Below are positions 48,069 through 57,211 of a stretch of DNA of 64,000 bases, piece after piece (the first letter of the stretch is position 1; every line of letters begins with the position of its first letter). Source of the DNA: Nostoc sp. TCL240-02 (lineage in GTDB: Bacteria; Cyanobacteriota; Cyanobacteriia; Cyanobacteriales; Nostocaceae); assembly GCF_013343235.1 (NCBI RefSeq), contig NZ_CP040094.1, forward strand, positions 7,125,001 through 7,189,000, in the 5' to 3' direction. The notes under the pieces were generated by a model. It was given only the letters and a program-made list of their open reading frames with translations. It searched no databases and had not been told where the DNA came from. A program made the translations under genes and the position numbers.

Positions 48069-48854
48069 TTAATCTTTTGGTGGAAAGAGAATTTTATTAG
48101 TACCTTCAGAAGTTGTAAATACTTTTCCTCCCAAAGCTTCAATTTCCCTAATTGCTCGTTTCCGAGTTCTATCATCAACTTGACTATTTAAAATTATTGC
48201 CCAGGTAGCAATTTGAGCATATTTGCTGTTAGGATTTCGACCCAAAAATTCCGCAGTTTTTCGGGAAGTATTGCCTATAGTTTGACTTTCTGTATCTGAA
48301 AGATTGCTAGCCCAGTTTGCCGCCGTTGCGAAAGACTTTTGGGCAGCTTTGGCGTTTCCTAAAAATAATAACTCATCAATTCCTTTGTAACGCCATACGT
48401 AATAAGACTTTTCGGGAACAAAGGGAGATAGTGATTTTAAGCCTTTCTCTGATAGTGCGATCGTCCGTTCTGGCATAGCAGCATACAATGAAGTACTGAT
48501 AGAAAGACTCCGATATGCTGCTAAAAATCGTGGGTCACGTTCTAAAATTACTTCAAAATATTCTGGACTTAAACTGTAACCTGTTTTATCCCTAACTTCA
48601 TCATCTCCGAAGTACTGTAAGAAATTGAGATATACCAAATCTGCAATTAAATTTTTATAACCAAAAGTAGGCATTTTTTTGAGAAAATTCAAACGGAGAT
48701 GTTCTGATTTTATTTCTTTTTCCAGAGTCTCTAAAGAGGCAGATTGTTTACTATCTATAAGTGTTTGCAATTGAGGGAATTGAATCAAGCCAATTCCTAA
48801 AATAGACACACAAATTATAAAAGGTGTAGCTATGGCTTTACGCTGCAACAACAT
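48069..48854 (-). CDS. Conserved hypothetical, membrane-anchored helical-repeat protein
   Basis: 261 aa. An N-terminal hydrophobic segment (PFIICVSILGIGLIQF) anchors it or acts as an uncleaved signal. The rest is helical with TPR-like spacing (DPRFLAAYRSLSISTSLYAA, IALSEKGLKSLSPFVPEKSY, AKAAQKSFATAANWASNLSD). A conserved-looking core FGYKNLIADLVYLNFLQYFG lies near residue 63. Function unknown. The gene is followed closely by the MITE-like repeat. Confidence 0.7.
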   Translation of the reverse strand: MLLQRKAIATPFIICVSILGIGLIQFPQLQTLIDSKQSASLETLEKEIKSEHLRLNFLKKMPTFGYKNLIADLVYLNFLQYFGDDEVRDKTGYSLSPEYFEVILERDPRFLAAYRSLSISTSLYAAMPERTIALSEKGLKSLSPFVPEKSYYVWRYKGIDELLFLGNAKAAQKSFATAANWASNLSDTESQTIGNTSRKTAEFLGRNPNSKYAQIATWAIILNSQVDDRTRKRAIREIEALGGKVFTTSEGTNKILFPPKD

Positions 48855-49279
48855 ATTTTTCTTGTCTTATCAGGAAGAAGCAACTCATTATACATAATAT
48901 ACTTCTTATAAAATTACTCAGCTATATAGTCACAGAAGAGTATCCATTAAGCAGCTACTATCACAGTCTATCTTTATCTCAAGATCAACTGAAAGCAGGT
49001 AGAACCGAAGTCAAACTTAAAGTATTATATTATACACAAAACAACAGTGTACAGTGCATGATTTATGCTTTCTTATTTGCAAAATCTAAATAAATCATTT
49101 TCTTTTTTGAGATGAAATTACTGCTACAAGTTCTAGCTTTACTTTTCTTAAGCAACAAATTCTTAAATTATTAAGTTCCTTTGATATTACTGAGTTTTGT
49201 TAAGTAACAGTAGTCAGATTTAGAACATCATTTAGAATAAAACTTTGTTCGCAATTAGACCTGTTGTGTCCTTAATCTT
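48855..49279. other. Gene-free AT-rich spacer between divergent genes
   Basis: 425 bases with no supported ORF, RNA or clear repeat. It separates the 48069 gene (minus) from the three-gene cluster (plus) and should contain both promoters. Confidence 0.5.
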
Positions 49280-49738
49280 ATGCTAGATACTGTAGTTACG
49301 AACAACTTGGAAAATAATGGTCTATCCATTCAGGCAAAAAATAGTGATTTTAAAAAAATAGTAACTAATCTTAATGCCGATAAAAAAGGACTGGATGTTA
49401 ATGAAATTATTGATGCCATCAAAACAGTAATAGTTGAAGCTATTGATTTAAAAATTACTACTTGGGTAGCAGAGTCATCCGATCAGCAACAAAATGACAT
49501 AGAAGAAGCCAAACCAGGTAATCGAATATATACCCGAATTAATCTTATTAGTGGTGATATCCAAAATGAGATTGGTAGTCAATTTACTGATAGTGGGCCC
49601 TATAAAGAAATTCGCGAATTTCATTTGACTCAAATTAGAGATGGTCGGGAGATCATTCACAAGAATATAGAAAGTGTCGAAAAATTGTATGGATTTTTTA
49701 TGGAAATTGTGAAAAATCACAAAAAATCAGAACTTTAA
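49280..49738 (+). CDS. Hypothetical protein, first gene of GDI-motif cluster (152 aa)
   Basis: Not recognised. Residues 40-62 form a helix then a strand (NEIIDAIKTVIVEAIDLKIT). A strand with TRINLISGDIQNEI follows, with GDI at 92-94, and a helix with H115 in IREFHLTQI. The C-terminal 25 residues are helical and basic. The LxGDI...H module is shared with the next two proteins (G to H distance 23, 25 and 23 residues). There is no signal peptide or membrane segment. The next gene starts 126 bases on, in the same direction. Low GC compared with flanking housekeeping genes. Confidence 0.7.
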   Translation: MLDTVVTNNLENNGLSIQAKNSDFKKIVTNLNADKKGLDVNEIIDAIKTVIVEAIDLKITTWVAESSDQQQNDIEEAKPGNRIYTRINLISGDIQNEIGSQFTDSGPYKEIREFHLTQIRDGREIIHKNIESVEKLYGFFMEIVKNHKKSEL

Positions 49739-49864
49739 GTATTCTTTGTTAATTACCCATTTAAGCTAAAGTAGCTACTGAAACCTAGCCAAATCGTTAG
49801 GTTTATTTGCTTATATCTACCTATTCATACAATGCTACAGCCAGAACTGTGAGACGGTGAAACT

Positions 49865-50743
49865 ATGTCTAATAATATTCAAACTAAAGACCAAAATGGT
49901 ATTCAGACTCGAAACCGAAATGTTGCTCAACCTCAAGATATCCAAAACCAAGCTAGAGGCTTGTTAAATAATTTAGTATCTTCTGTACAGACATTAGTTT
50001 CTGACATCACAGCCTTAGAAGTAAATACAATGGTTGTAGATAGGATTAATGCCTCCAAGTTTAATGCTTGGGAGGCGTATCAAGAAATTTATTCCATACA
50101 CGATCCAGACTACTTTGAGGCAAAAGGGATTCCAGAAGAAGGTTCTCAAGCTCAAGAACTGCATAAGCGTTATAAAAGTCTATTTAACCAACTTGAAAGA
50201 GAATATTTTTATCTTCTTCTTGAAGAAGGTTCAGATTTTTATAATCCGTATGACGATAGGGTAAAACGATATCGCCAGAGGCTTGAATATGCGAAAAGGC
50301 ATCAATCAAACCTAGTCGAAGCCGATCAGGAGAATGTGAAGCTAGCTGAACCAATATTACCTGCTCCAACTCCTGTTCTCGATGACCAAGATGAAAATAA
50401 TCAAAATGATTGGATTGAAAATTTTAAAGAAATTCAAAGACTTTTGAATAATGATAAATTTGTTCGGACTCTACGTAAAATGTATGAACTTAAGGCCGCA
50501 CTTGATAGTAGTAATGTTAAAAGTACCAAAATTGATATTATTTATGCTCAAACTGTCATGCAGTTAGATGGGGATATTATCACTCGTTACCATAAAGACC
50601 TTTTTGGTTTGCCTGAAGAAGCTAAAAATTTAATTATTAGTACACACAATCAAGGTGTGATTTCTGGAGAAAAACAGTGGCGTGGAACATTTAGTTTTTT
50701 GATTAGTTTGGTACAGGGTATCGCAAATTTATCTCGATCATGA
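49865..50743 (+). CDS. Hypothetical protein, second gene of GDI-motif cluster (292 aa)
   Basis: Not recognised. An Asn/Gln-rich start (residues 1-30) is followed by a helix-strand piece NNLVSSVQTLVSDITALEVN, similar in pattern to residues 40-62 of the upstream protein. An acidic-aromatic middle (residues 65-150) and a Pro/Asp linker follow. The shared module is VMQLDGDIITRYHKDLF with GDI at 236-238 and NLIISTH ending at H261. The C-terminus FSFLISLVQGIANL is hydrophobic. Its TGA overlaps the next ATG (50740-50743), so translation is coupled. Confidence 0.7.
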   Translation: MSNNIQTKDQNGIQTRNRNVAQPQDIQNQARGLLNNLVSSVQTLVSDITALEVNTMVVDRINASKFNAWEAYQEIYSIHDPDYFEAKGIPEEGSQAQELHKRYKSLFNQLEREYFYLLLEEGSDFYNPYDDRVKRYRQRLEYAKRHQSNLVEADQENVKLAEPILPAPTPVLDDQDENNQNDWIENFKEIQRLLNNDKFVRTLRKMYELKAALDSSNVKSTKIDIIYAQTVMQLDGDIITRYHKDLFGLPEEAKNLIISTHNQGVISGEKQWRGTFSFLISLVQGIANLSRS

Positions 50744-51711
50744 ACGCCAACATAATAAAAACAGACAACAAAGCTGATGTTGTACTCTCTCTATTTCTAC
50801 AAGTTCCTCAAGGCGATCGCTTTGAACTTAAAGTTGAGCGATCGCAGTGTAGTTTTTACCTAAATGAGACAGTTGTAGAACAGATTCAGCAAGCACAAAA
50901 AACTGGTATTTCTCTATACATTCCGCTAAAAGTGATAATTCCTCTTTGGTATTACGTCTGTTTCGGCAATAATGTTGTTTTCGGAAATAAAAAAGAAGTT
51001 ACGGAAAAAGACGTTAGTGATTTTTTTTACATTACTGTTATAGTCAATATTATAAAATCTTTTCTGAGTAAAACTGCACGGAGCAAAGCAAGCTTACAGT
51101 TTGGGCTCACCTTTAATTCTTACTATGAGCAGCCTGAATCAGCTTCAAATGGTTATAAAGAGAAAGATATTATTTTGCAAAGCACTATCCTTCTTCATGG
51201 TGATATATTCCACAAAATAAAGTTGGATTTTATGCAAAATTCTAACTGTTCCACAATTATTTCTGCTCATTATTGGCTAACTGAACAAATACTAAGTTGC
51301 TTTCGGACTAAACTAAATCCGCTAGTTTGGGAGATAGCTTCGCTGTTACCTGCTGGTTTTTTAGTCTACAATTTACATCCAGCAAATTGGATACTATCAA
51401 CATTTGCTTTGAGCGGCTTCACGATACTATTTGCGACTACTCGCTATGTACTTGTCAATCAATTACAAAGACATAGTTCCATCAACTCTAAATTTATCAA
51501 TTGGTTTATATGGATGTTTATTTGTCTCATCCCTATTGTTGTTAATGCTATTAGTAACTATAGGGATATTAAGTCTTTATTCTTGCCATTTTCGTCACTT
51601 ATTGCCCCAAAACTTGCAGAGTATATTTTAAGCTTTATAAAACCACGAATTTGGAAAATTATTTTTACGTTGGTTTCTTTCGTTACGAGTATTTATAAAT
51701 TTTTTAGGTAA
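50740..51711 (+). CDS. Hypothetical membrane protein, third gene of GDI-motif cluster (323 aa)
   Basis: Not recognised. The N-terminal 190 residues are soluble, with the shared module STILLHGDIFHKIKLDF (GDI 154-156) and STIISAH ending at H177, very like IISTH of the upstream protein. The C-terminal 130 residues have four or so membrane segments (including SLLPAGFLVYN, ILSTFALSGFTILFATT, WFIWMFICLIPIVVNAI, IWKIIFTLVSFVTSIY). The ATG overlaps the stop of the second gene by four bases. A sensor-plus-membrane-effector reading is possible but inferred only from layout. Confidence 0.7.
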   Translation: MNANIIKTDNKADVVLSLFLQVPQGDRFELKVERSQCSFYLNETVVEQIQQAQKTGISLYIPLKVIIPLWYYVCFGNNVVFGNKKEVTEKDVSDFFYITVIVNIIKSFLSKTARSKASLQFGLTFNSYYEQPESASNGYKEKDIILQSTILLHGDIFHKIKLDFMQNSNCSTIISAHYWLTEQILSCFRTKLNPLVWEIASLLPAGFLVYNLHPANWILSTFALSGFTILFATTRYVLVNQLQRHSSINSKFINWFIWMFICLIPIVVNAISNYRDIKSLFLPFSSLIAPKLAEYILSFIKPRIWKIIFTLVSFVTSIYKFFR

Positions 51712-51714
51712 ATC

Positions 51715-52959
51715 CTATTTTTCTTTTTGCAAAAGTTGCCAACACTGCCCCGCGATCGCCCAATCTTCTTGAGTATGAATAACTAATACCCGTACTGCTG
51801 AATCGGGTGTGGCAATATCCTCATCCACAGATTGCTGTTGATTTTTATGAAGATCAAGTTTCAATCCCACAAAACCGAAGGCTTCACAGGCGGCTTGGCG
51901 AATTTCCGCAGAGTGTTCACCCACACCTGCTGTAAACACCAAAGCATCCAATCCGCCCAAACTGGTAAGCATTGCACCGATACCAGAACGTAGACGATGC
52001 ACGTAGATATCCCACGCCAATTGAGCGCGGGAATTACCTTGAGTGTAGGCGTAGCCCGTCGTAGACATCGCTTCTCTCACTTCCCTCATATCGCTAGATA
52101 CACCCGAGATTCCCTTTAACCCAGAAGCTTTATTTAATATCTCATCCAACTTTTCGACGGAATAATCGCAGTACCGCAACAGACAAATCAAAATTCCCGG
52201 ATCAACTGAACCAGAACGACTGCCCATCATCAATCCGTCTAGGGGAGTGAATCCCATTGTAGTGTCGATACTGCGACCATTTTTAATCGCCGCTAAAGAG
52301 CAACCATTCCCCAGATGACAGGTAATTAAGCGCTCAGGTGGAACATCTTGTCCGAGAATTTGGGCAGCACGTTGAGAACAGTATTGGTGACTGATGCCAT
52401 GAAACCCATAGCGACGGATTCCTTGTTCTACCCACTCATAAGGGCCGGGATAGATTGCTGCTGCATCGGGGAGAGTGGCATGGAATCCGGTATCAAAGAC
52501 TGCTACTTGGATGACATCTTTTAAGATTTTTTCAATTGCTTCTATGCCTTCCAAAGCAACTGGATTATGTGCTGGAGCTAGATTAGATAAGTTAGCGATC
52601 GCCTTTTTGACATCCTCAGTAATTACTACACTATCTCGATAATCCTGTCCACCATGTACTATCCGATGCCCCACCACATCGATATCTGACAACCGATCTA
52701 TTACTTTCGTAGCACTATCAGTAAGTGTATGAAGCATATAGGTGAGGTGTGCCTGTGGGGAATCATCAGAGATGGTTTCTTGCAGTGTTGCACCTGTAAC
52801 AGTTTTCACCTCAATTTCGGCTACACCGCGATCTTGAGTCCAGTTGATTTTCCCTTCCCAAAGGGGTTGAGATGCTTGGGTGGAGAAAGCCTCATCTGCA
52901 ATTTCATACAGACAACTTTTTTGGGTACTCGATCCGGCATTCAGCACCAATATCTTCAT
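51715..52959 (-). CDS. ackA: Acetate kinase with in-frame small-repeat insertion
   Basis: Interconverts acetyl phosphate plus ADP and acetate plus ATP. The ATG at 52959 gives the standard MKILVLNAGSSTQK start; an ATG at 52977 would add six residues. Motifs are VVGHRIVHGGQ, VFDTGFHATLP, RRYGFHGISHQY, CHLGNGCSLAAI, TPLDGLMMGSRSGSVDP and FTAGVGEHSAEIR. Between SSDMREVRE and QGNSRAQLA the sequence has AMSTTGYAYT, encoded by a small dispersed repeat (52043-52072). The insertion keeps the frame and lies in a surface-like region, so activity is probably kept. 414 aa is slightly longer than usual. Confidence 0.95.
   Translation of the reverse strand: MKILVLNAGSSTQKSCLYEIADEAFSTQASQPLWEGKINWTQDRGVAEIEVKTVTGATLQETISDDSPQAHLTYMLHTLTDSATKVIDRLSDIDVVGHRIVHGGQDYRDSVVITEDVKKAIANLSNLAPAHNPVALEGIEAIEKILKDVIQVAVFDTGFHATLPDAAAIYPGPYEWVEQGIRRYGFHGISHQYCSQRAAQILGQDVPPERLITCHLGNGCSLAAIKNGRSIDTTMGFTPLDGLMMGSRSGSVDPGILICLLRYCDYSVEKLDEILNKASGLKGISGVSSDMREVREAMSTTGYAYTQGNSRAQLAWDIYVHRLRSGIGAMLTSLGGLDALVFTAGVGEHSAEIRQAACEAFGFVGLKLDLHKNQQQSVDEDIATPDSAVRVLVIHTQEDWAIAGQCWQLLQKEK
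52043..52072. repeat. Small dispersed repeat inside ackA
   Basis: gtgtaggcgtagcccgtcgt followed by agacatcgct, nearly the same as the repeat at 8908-8937 in the dead IS4 transposase. It lies in frame in the acetate kinase gene. Confidence 0.75.
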
Positions 52960-53096
52960 AGGACAACATAAAAACATGACCTGCTTTGATCATGTCACTA
53001 AGTGTAGCCTAATGCTTCTAGTCTATAGGGATAATATGCAGCAAAGGTGTGTTTCCAGCGCTAAAACTCTGTTGAATTATTTTTCAAAGCGATCGC

Positions 53097-53324
53097 TCAC
53101 AGATTTTCTATGAACTCTTCCGGTGTAACTTGCGCTTGCTTAAGAATGCCACTCAATGTCCCTACCTTCAATTATTGATGCACGGGTACAACACAGCCAA
53201 TTGTACCTTCCGGTATTTGCTTCTTCATCACAACATGACTACCGGTTTGTCGAATTTGCTCAAAACCCAAACGCTCCAATGCCCGAATGGCCTCTCTACT
53301 TGAGATTCGTGGCAACTTAGGCAT
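53097..53324 (-). pseudogene. hicA: HicA-like toxin gene with premature stop
   Basis: HicA toxins are small dsRBD-like mRNA-cutting enzymes. From the ATG at 53324 the frame reads MPKLPRISSREAIRALERLG, FEQIRQTGSHVVMKK (catalytic GSH motif) and GCVVPVHQ. It then hits TAA at 53172-53174, where the family has a Glu codon, and continues LKVGTLSGILKQAQVTPEEF to TGA at 53097. Residue 49 is thus the last of the truncated form. The start overlaps the end of hicB by eight bases. One base change accounts for the loss. Confidence 0.85.
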
Positions 53325-53526
53325 AGGTGATCTCAATGCTGGTCATATACCTTGGAGATGTTTCAGGTAGAGGAAATTCCTCTAAGTAAAGCTGCGTTGC
53401 CTCTCTTAAGCTAGCAATTGCCTGTTCGATTGTCTCTCCCTGATCAACCGTACCAACTTCGGGACACTCAGCTATATACATATCATCCTCTTTATAAATG
53501 AGGACTGCAAAGCTGCGAGTTTTCAT
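53317..53526 (-). CDS. hicB: HicB-like antitoxin
   Basis: 69-aa HicB-type partial RNase H fold: MKTRSFAVLIYKEDDMYIAE, then CPEVGTVDQGETIEQAIASL and REATQLYLEEFP. It has no C-terminal DNA-binding domain, so it is the short form. It normally binds and neutralises HicA; the downstream hicA is broken by a nonsense codon, so the antitoxin is probably an orphan. Stop and the hicA start overlap. Confidence 0.9.
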   Translation of the reverse strand: MKTRSFAVLIYKEDDMYIAECPEVGTVDQGETIEQAIASLREATQLYLEEFPLPETSPRYMTSIEITYA

Positions 53527-53665
53527 CGTACTGTATCCTCAATCATTTTTATAGCAAGCATAGCATCACCCTTTCTCTATAAATATCGCCGCTAATGAGG
53601 CAGCAACCCTCTGATTAGTGGCACATTTTCAGCCAGATAAGTTTGATATTCTTTTTCGGAGATGT

Positions 53666-54295
53666 CTAATATTCATTGGATTCAAGGTTTTGTTTCTTCT
53701 CGGCACCGAGGGCACGAGCAGCCGGATCTGAACTTTGTAGTAGTGTACTTGACACATTGTGCTGCTCAACTTGGCTTCGGTTTTGACTAAGTTTGTACTT
53801 CCCTTCCAAGCGTGTAACAGTTATTTCAAATCCCACAATGCCATTCATCAGACCTTCACGAAATCCGTTAGATAAACTGTGCCAATGAGATTTGTAGTCA
53901 GTTTCGTAGGTGTCTATCATCTCGTTTATCATTTGGTTCATTGATTCTGGGGAGTCATTGAGCATGATGACTTTGGGAATACCATACGCGTGAACTGCAA
54001 TATAGTTCCACGTCGGTACACTCTCATGCTTTTCATACAAAGTAGGGGAAATGTAAGCGTGTGCCCCGGTGAAGATAGCAAGTAACTCAGTGCCAAGGGC
54101 TTGCGATTGAGGATTTTGCTTTGCTAGATGACCAATTAATTTAACAGCATCCCCTTGGATTGTAATGACAAGAGGAATGTGTGAAGCATAAGGTACACCG
54201 TCTATAATCGATACCAATGTAGCAAAACTATTGGCTCTCATAAAGGCGATCAATTTATCAACATTATCTTCTTGAAAAGCGATTGGTCTATACAT
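53666..54295 (-). CDS. PaiB-like FMN-binding protein
   Basis: 209 aa. It starts MYRPIAFQEDNVDKLIAFMR, followed by SFATLVSIIDGVPYASHIPL, GHLAKQNPQ, FTGAHAYISPTLY and VPTWNYIAVHAYG, the pattern of the PaiB/FMN-binding split-barrel family. Some members regulate transcription (Bacillus PaiB, hence the old name negative regulator), but most are unstudied. Cytosolic. It lies between hicBA and dnaE on the same strand with 92 bases to dnaE. Confidence 0.9.
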   Translation of the reverse strand: MYRPIAFQEDNVDKLIAFMRANSFATLVSIIDGVPYASHIPLVITIQGDAVKLIGHLAKQNPQSQALGTELLAIFTGAHAYISPTLYEKHESVPTWNYIAVHAYGIPKVIMLNDSPESMNQMINEMIDTYETDYKSHWHSLSNGFREGLMNGIVGFEITVTRLEGKYKLSQNRSQVEQHNVSSTLLQSSDPAARALGAEKKQNLESNEY

Positions 54296-54387
54296 GGCGA
54301 TTTAACCTCACTATCAACTTAGAAAAGTCCCGTTAACTTTCATTTGTATAGCAAGCAGAGAATGCCAAATTCTCACTACCCTTACTC

Positions 54388-57018
54388 TCAATTTGGTAAA
54401 CCCTCAACCCGCATCAAATCCAATTCGCGTTCAAATATTTCATCAATTGGCAACATTTGACCATCAACAGTCATAAATTTATGGTCTTTTGTTGCCCGAA
54501 TTAATGAACCATCTTCCAAACAATACTCAAATACCTCTTGTTGTCCGCGATTGTGCCACTGTGCTACAGATTGCGTGTAAATATTCCCATTATTATCAAC
54601 GCTATACACAGTACATTCAATACGTTTTTCTACAATTTTCCCAATCGGCAGTAATCCATATTCTACTGTCAATATTTCCGTTTCATAGCTTAAACAATAT
54701 TCAGCAAACTTCAACATTTGCTCAAATAATTCATCAGCAACTTTTTTCGGAACACCATTTTTCGCTGCGCCATCCACGAATTTTTCTCGCTGCTTTTGCA
54801 TCTCAGAAACTTTCTTTTTACCCATCGCTCGACGCAGCAAGTCAGCTTGTCCTAAAGAATATCCAGCCATATCCTGAGCAATTTTCATGATTTGCTCTTG
54901 ATAGACCATAATTCCATAGGTTTCGTCTAATATTGGTTCTAAAACAGTGTGTTGATAATCAATATTTTCTCGACCATGTTTGCGGTTAATAAACTTAGGA
55001 ATCAATCCCGCATCTAATGGCCCCGGTCGATAAAGTGCCAAAATTGAAGAAATATCTTCTATATTAGAAGGCTTCAAATCTCGCACGATCTGACGCATCC
55101 CAGAAGATTCTAATTGAAATATCCCTTCTAACTCACCTGCTTCTAATAGTTCATAAGTTTTTTGGACATCTTTAGGTAAGCTGCTATGTTCGCCTTTAGC
55201 TAATATCCTCTGGGCTTTTCTTTCATCGCGAGGAATTTCATCAGGATCGACCCGATATCCTCTCGTTTCTTGAATCAAATCAACGGTCTTTTGAATCAGG
55301 GTCAGGTTCCGTAAACCCAGGAAATCCATTTTCAACAAACCCATTGATTCCAAGTCTTCCATGAAATACTGGGTAATCACAGAACCATCATTATTTTTCT
55401 GTAGAGGGACAATTTCATCAAGTGGTTCGTCTGAAATTACCACCCCGGCTGCATGAACGCCAAAAGTTTTGTTAGTTCCTTCAATTCGCATCGCCATATC
55501 AAGCCAATGGCGAATATGAGGTTCTTTATCATATTTTTCTTTAAACTCTGGTTCTGGAGTTTGATCGGAAACCATCACCTTGAGTTTAGTTGGTTTCCCT
55601 CGCACTACAGGAATTAATTTCGCCATTTTGTCAGCTTCCCCATAGGGAATATTTAATACTCTGGCGACATCTTTCAATACTGCTTTAGAGGTTAGACGGT
55701 TAAAAGTAATGATTTGAGCAACTCTATCTGCGCCGTATTTCTCAGTGACATATTCAATAACTTTATCCCGTTGTTCAATACAGAAATCTGTATCAATATC
55801 AGGCATTGATTTCCGTTCGGGATTCAAAAAACGCTCAAACAGTAGCCCATGATGCACAGGGTCAATATTAGTAATTCGCATTGCATAAGCAACTAATGAA
55901 CCAGCCGCCGAACCTCGACCGGGACCGACAGGAATATTATTATCTCTAGCAAATTTAATGTAGTCCCATACAACTAAAAAGTATTTGGAAAAACCCATCT
56001 GCTGAATCATTTTCAGTTCGTATTCCAATCTTTCTTTATAGACGGAATCGACTTCCTGGCGAGATTTGCGATTTAATCGTTCTAAAAGTCCGTTCCATGC
56101 AACATCTTCGGCGTAAGTGTCAGCAGTATGACCGGAGGGAATAGGGGGTGTAGGAATCTGAGGCTCACCCATGATATGGTAAGGCTCAACTTTATCAGCG
56201 ACTTCTTCAGTAGTGGCTACTGCTTCTGCAATAACTTCATCCGGTAAATGGTCACGAAATAGCTGCTGCATCTCCTCACCAGATTTGAGATATTCTGTGC
56301 CGCTATAACGCATCCGCTTATCTTCAATAATTAGCTTGCCAGTTTGAATACATAGCAAAGCGTCGTGGGCTTCAACGTCAAAACAAGAAATAAAATGTGA
56401 ATCATTAGTAGCAACAATTTTAATGCCTAGTTCCCTAGCAATTTTGACTATTTCTACATTCACAATCCGGTCTTCTTGGGAGCCGTGATCTTGAATTTCT
56501 AAATAATAATCATCACCAAATACATCTTTATACCATTGGGCAACTTTCCGGGCTGCATCTGGTCTATTACTGAGAATCGCTTGGGGAACTTCTCCACCCA
56601 AGCAAGCACTGGTGACAATCAGACCCTCATGGTATTGTTTTAGTAAATCTTTATTAATACAAGGACGTGAAAAAATTCCTTTGCCTTGAACACCTTGAAG
56701 ATGAGAAATTGTGGTTAATTTGACTAAATTTTTGTAACCTTTGGTATTTTTAGCTAAAACGACTTGATGATATTTAGGGCGACGTTCTTGTTTTTCGATA
56801 TCGCCATTAATTACATACATTTCATTGCCAATAATTGGCTTAATATTTTGACTACGGCAGATTTTGATCAGTTCGACGGCTCCATACATGACACCATGAT
56901 CGGTAAGAGCGATCGCTTTCATCCCCAATGCGATCGCTTGATCCACCAACTCTGGTAGCTGACTGGCCCCATCTAGTAGACTGTAGTCACTGTGAATATG
57001 TAAAGGCACAAAGGACAT
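54388..57018 (-). CDS. dnaE: DNA polymerase III alpha subunit, N-terminal part with split intein
   Basis: N-terminal half of the replicative polymerase, which in cyanobacteria is encoded by two separate genes joined by protein trans-splicing. Translation starts at 57018 ([23 protein letters not shown] domain) with ggag seven bases upstream; an ATG at 57036 is also in frame. Polymerase motifs include [15 protein letters not shown] and MPDIDTDFC (catalytic Asp residues), and later VHAAGVVIS and [12 protein letters not shown]. The extein ends at KFAEY, residue 774, followed by a 102-residue intein. The C-terminal gene is not in this window. Confidence 0.97.
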   Translation of the reverse strand: MSFVPLHIHSDYSLLDGASQLPELVDQAIALGMKAIALTDHGVMYGAVELIKICRSQNIKPIIGNEMYVINGDIEKQERRPKYHQVVLAKNTKGYKNLVKLTTISHLQGVQGKGIFSRPCINKDLLKQYHEGLIVTSACLGGEVPQAILSNRPDAARKVAQWYKDVFGDDYYLEIQDHGSQEDRIVNVEIVKIARELGIKIVATNDSHFISCFDVEAHDALLCIQTGKLIIEDKRMRYSGTEYLKSGEEMQQLFRDHLPDEVIAEAVATTEEVADKVEPYHIMGEPQIPTPPIPSGHTADTYAEDVAWNGLLERLNRKSRQEVDSVYKERLEYELKMIQQMGFSKYFLVVWDYIKFARDNNIPVGPGRGSAAGSLVAYAMRITNIDPVHHGLLFERFLNPERKSMPDIDTDFCIEQRDKVIEYVTEKYGADRVAQIITFNRLTSKAVLKDVARVLNIPYGEADKMAKLIPVVRGKPTKLKVMVSDQTPEPEFKEKYDKEPHIRHWLDMAMRIEGTNKTFGVHAAGVVISDEPLDEIVPLQKNNDGSVITQYFMEDLESMGLLKMDFLGLRNLTLIQKTVDLIQETRGYRVDPDEIPRDERKAQRILAKGEHSSLPKDVQKTYELLEAGELEGIFQLESSGMRQIVRDLKPSNIEDISSILALYRPGPLDAGLIPKFINRKHGRENIDYQHTVLEPILDETYGIMVYQEQIMKIAQDMAGYSLGQADLLRRAMGKKKVSEMQKQREKFVDGAAKNGVPKKVADELFEQMLKFAEYCLSYETEILTVEYGLLPIGKIVEKRIECTVYSVDNNGNIYTQSVAQWHNRGQQEVFEYCLEDGSLIRATKDHKFMTVDGQMLPIDEIFERELDLMRVEGLPN
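54391..54696 (-). other. DnaE N-terminal split intein (coding part)
   Basis: 102 codons at the 3' end of dnaE. The intein starts with the nucleophile Cys in [20 protein letters not shown], has the block B region [17 protein letters not shown] with the TxxH His, and ends MRVEGLPN. It differs from the N. punctiforme intein, as I recall it, at only a few positions ([12 protein letters not shown] and EGLPN). Splices with a partner intein-C elsewhere in the genome. Confidence 0.95.
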
Positions 57019-57211
57019 AAGCATCTCCAACCACAAGCCAAGATATCTTTAGGGGCCTACCTTGTGGTATACCCTTTCAAGCCGGATTTTGCAAAGCAAC
57101 GGAATATTACATTAGCAGTTTTTACCTAAAATTAAAGCTGTTCTTTTTCCGAAATTGTCACTGTCATCAGTGTTGTTTTAATAGTTACAGCAGTTCATCA
57201 GCATCTAACTA

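Noticed and set aside
54489..54890. 133-aa plus-strand ORF opposite the dnaE intein region
   Set aside because: Shadow of the dnaE reading frame.
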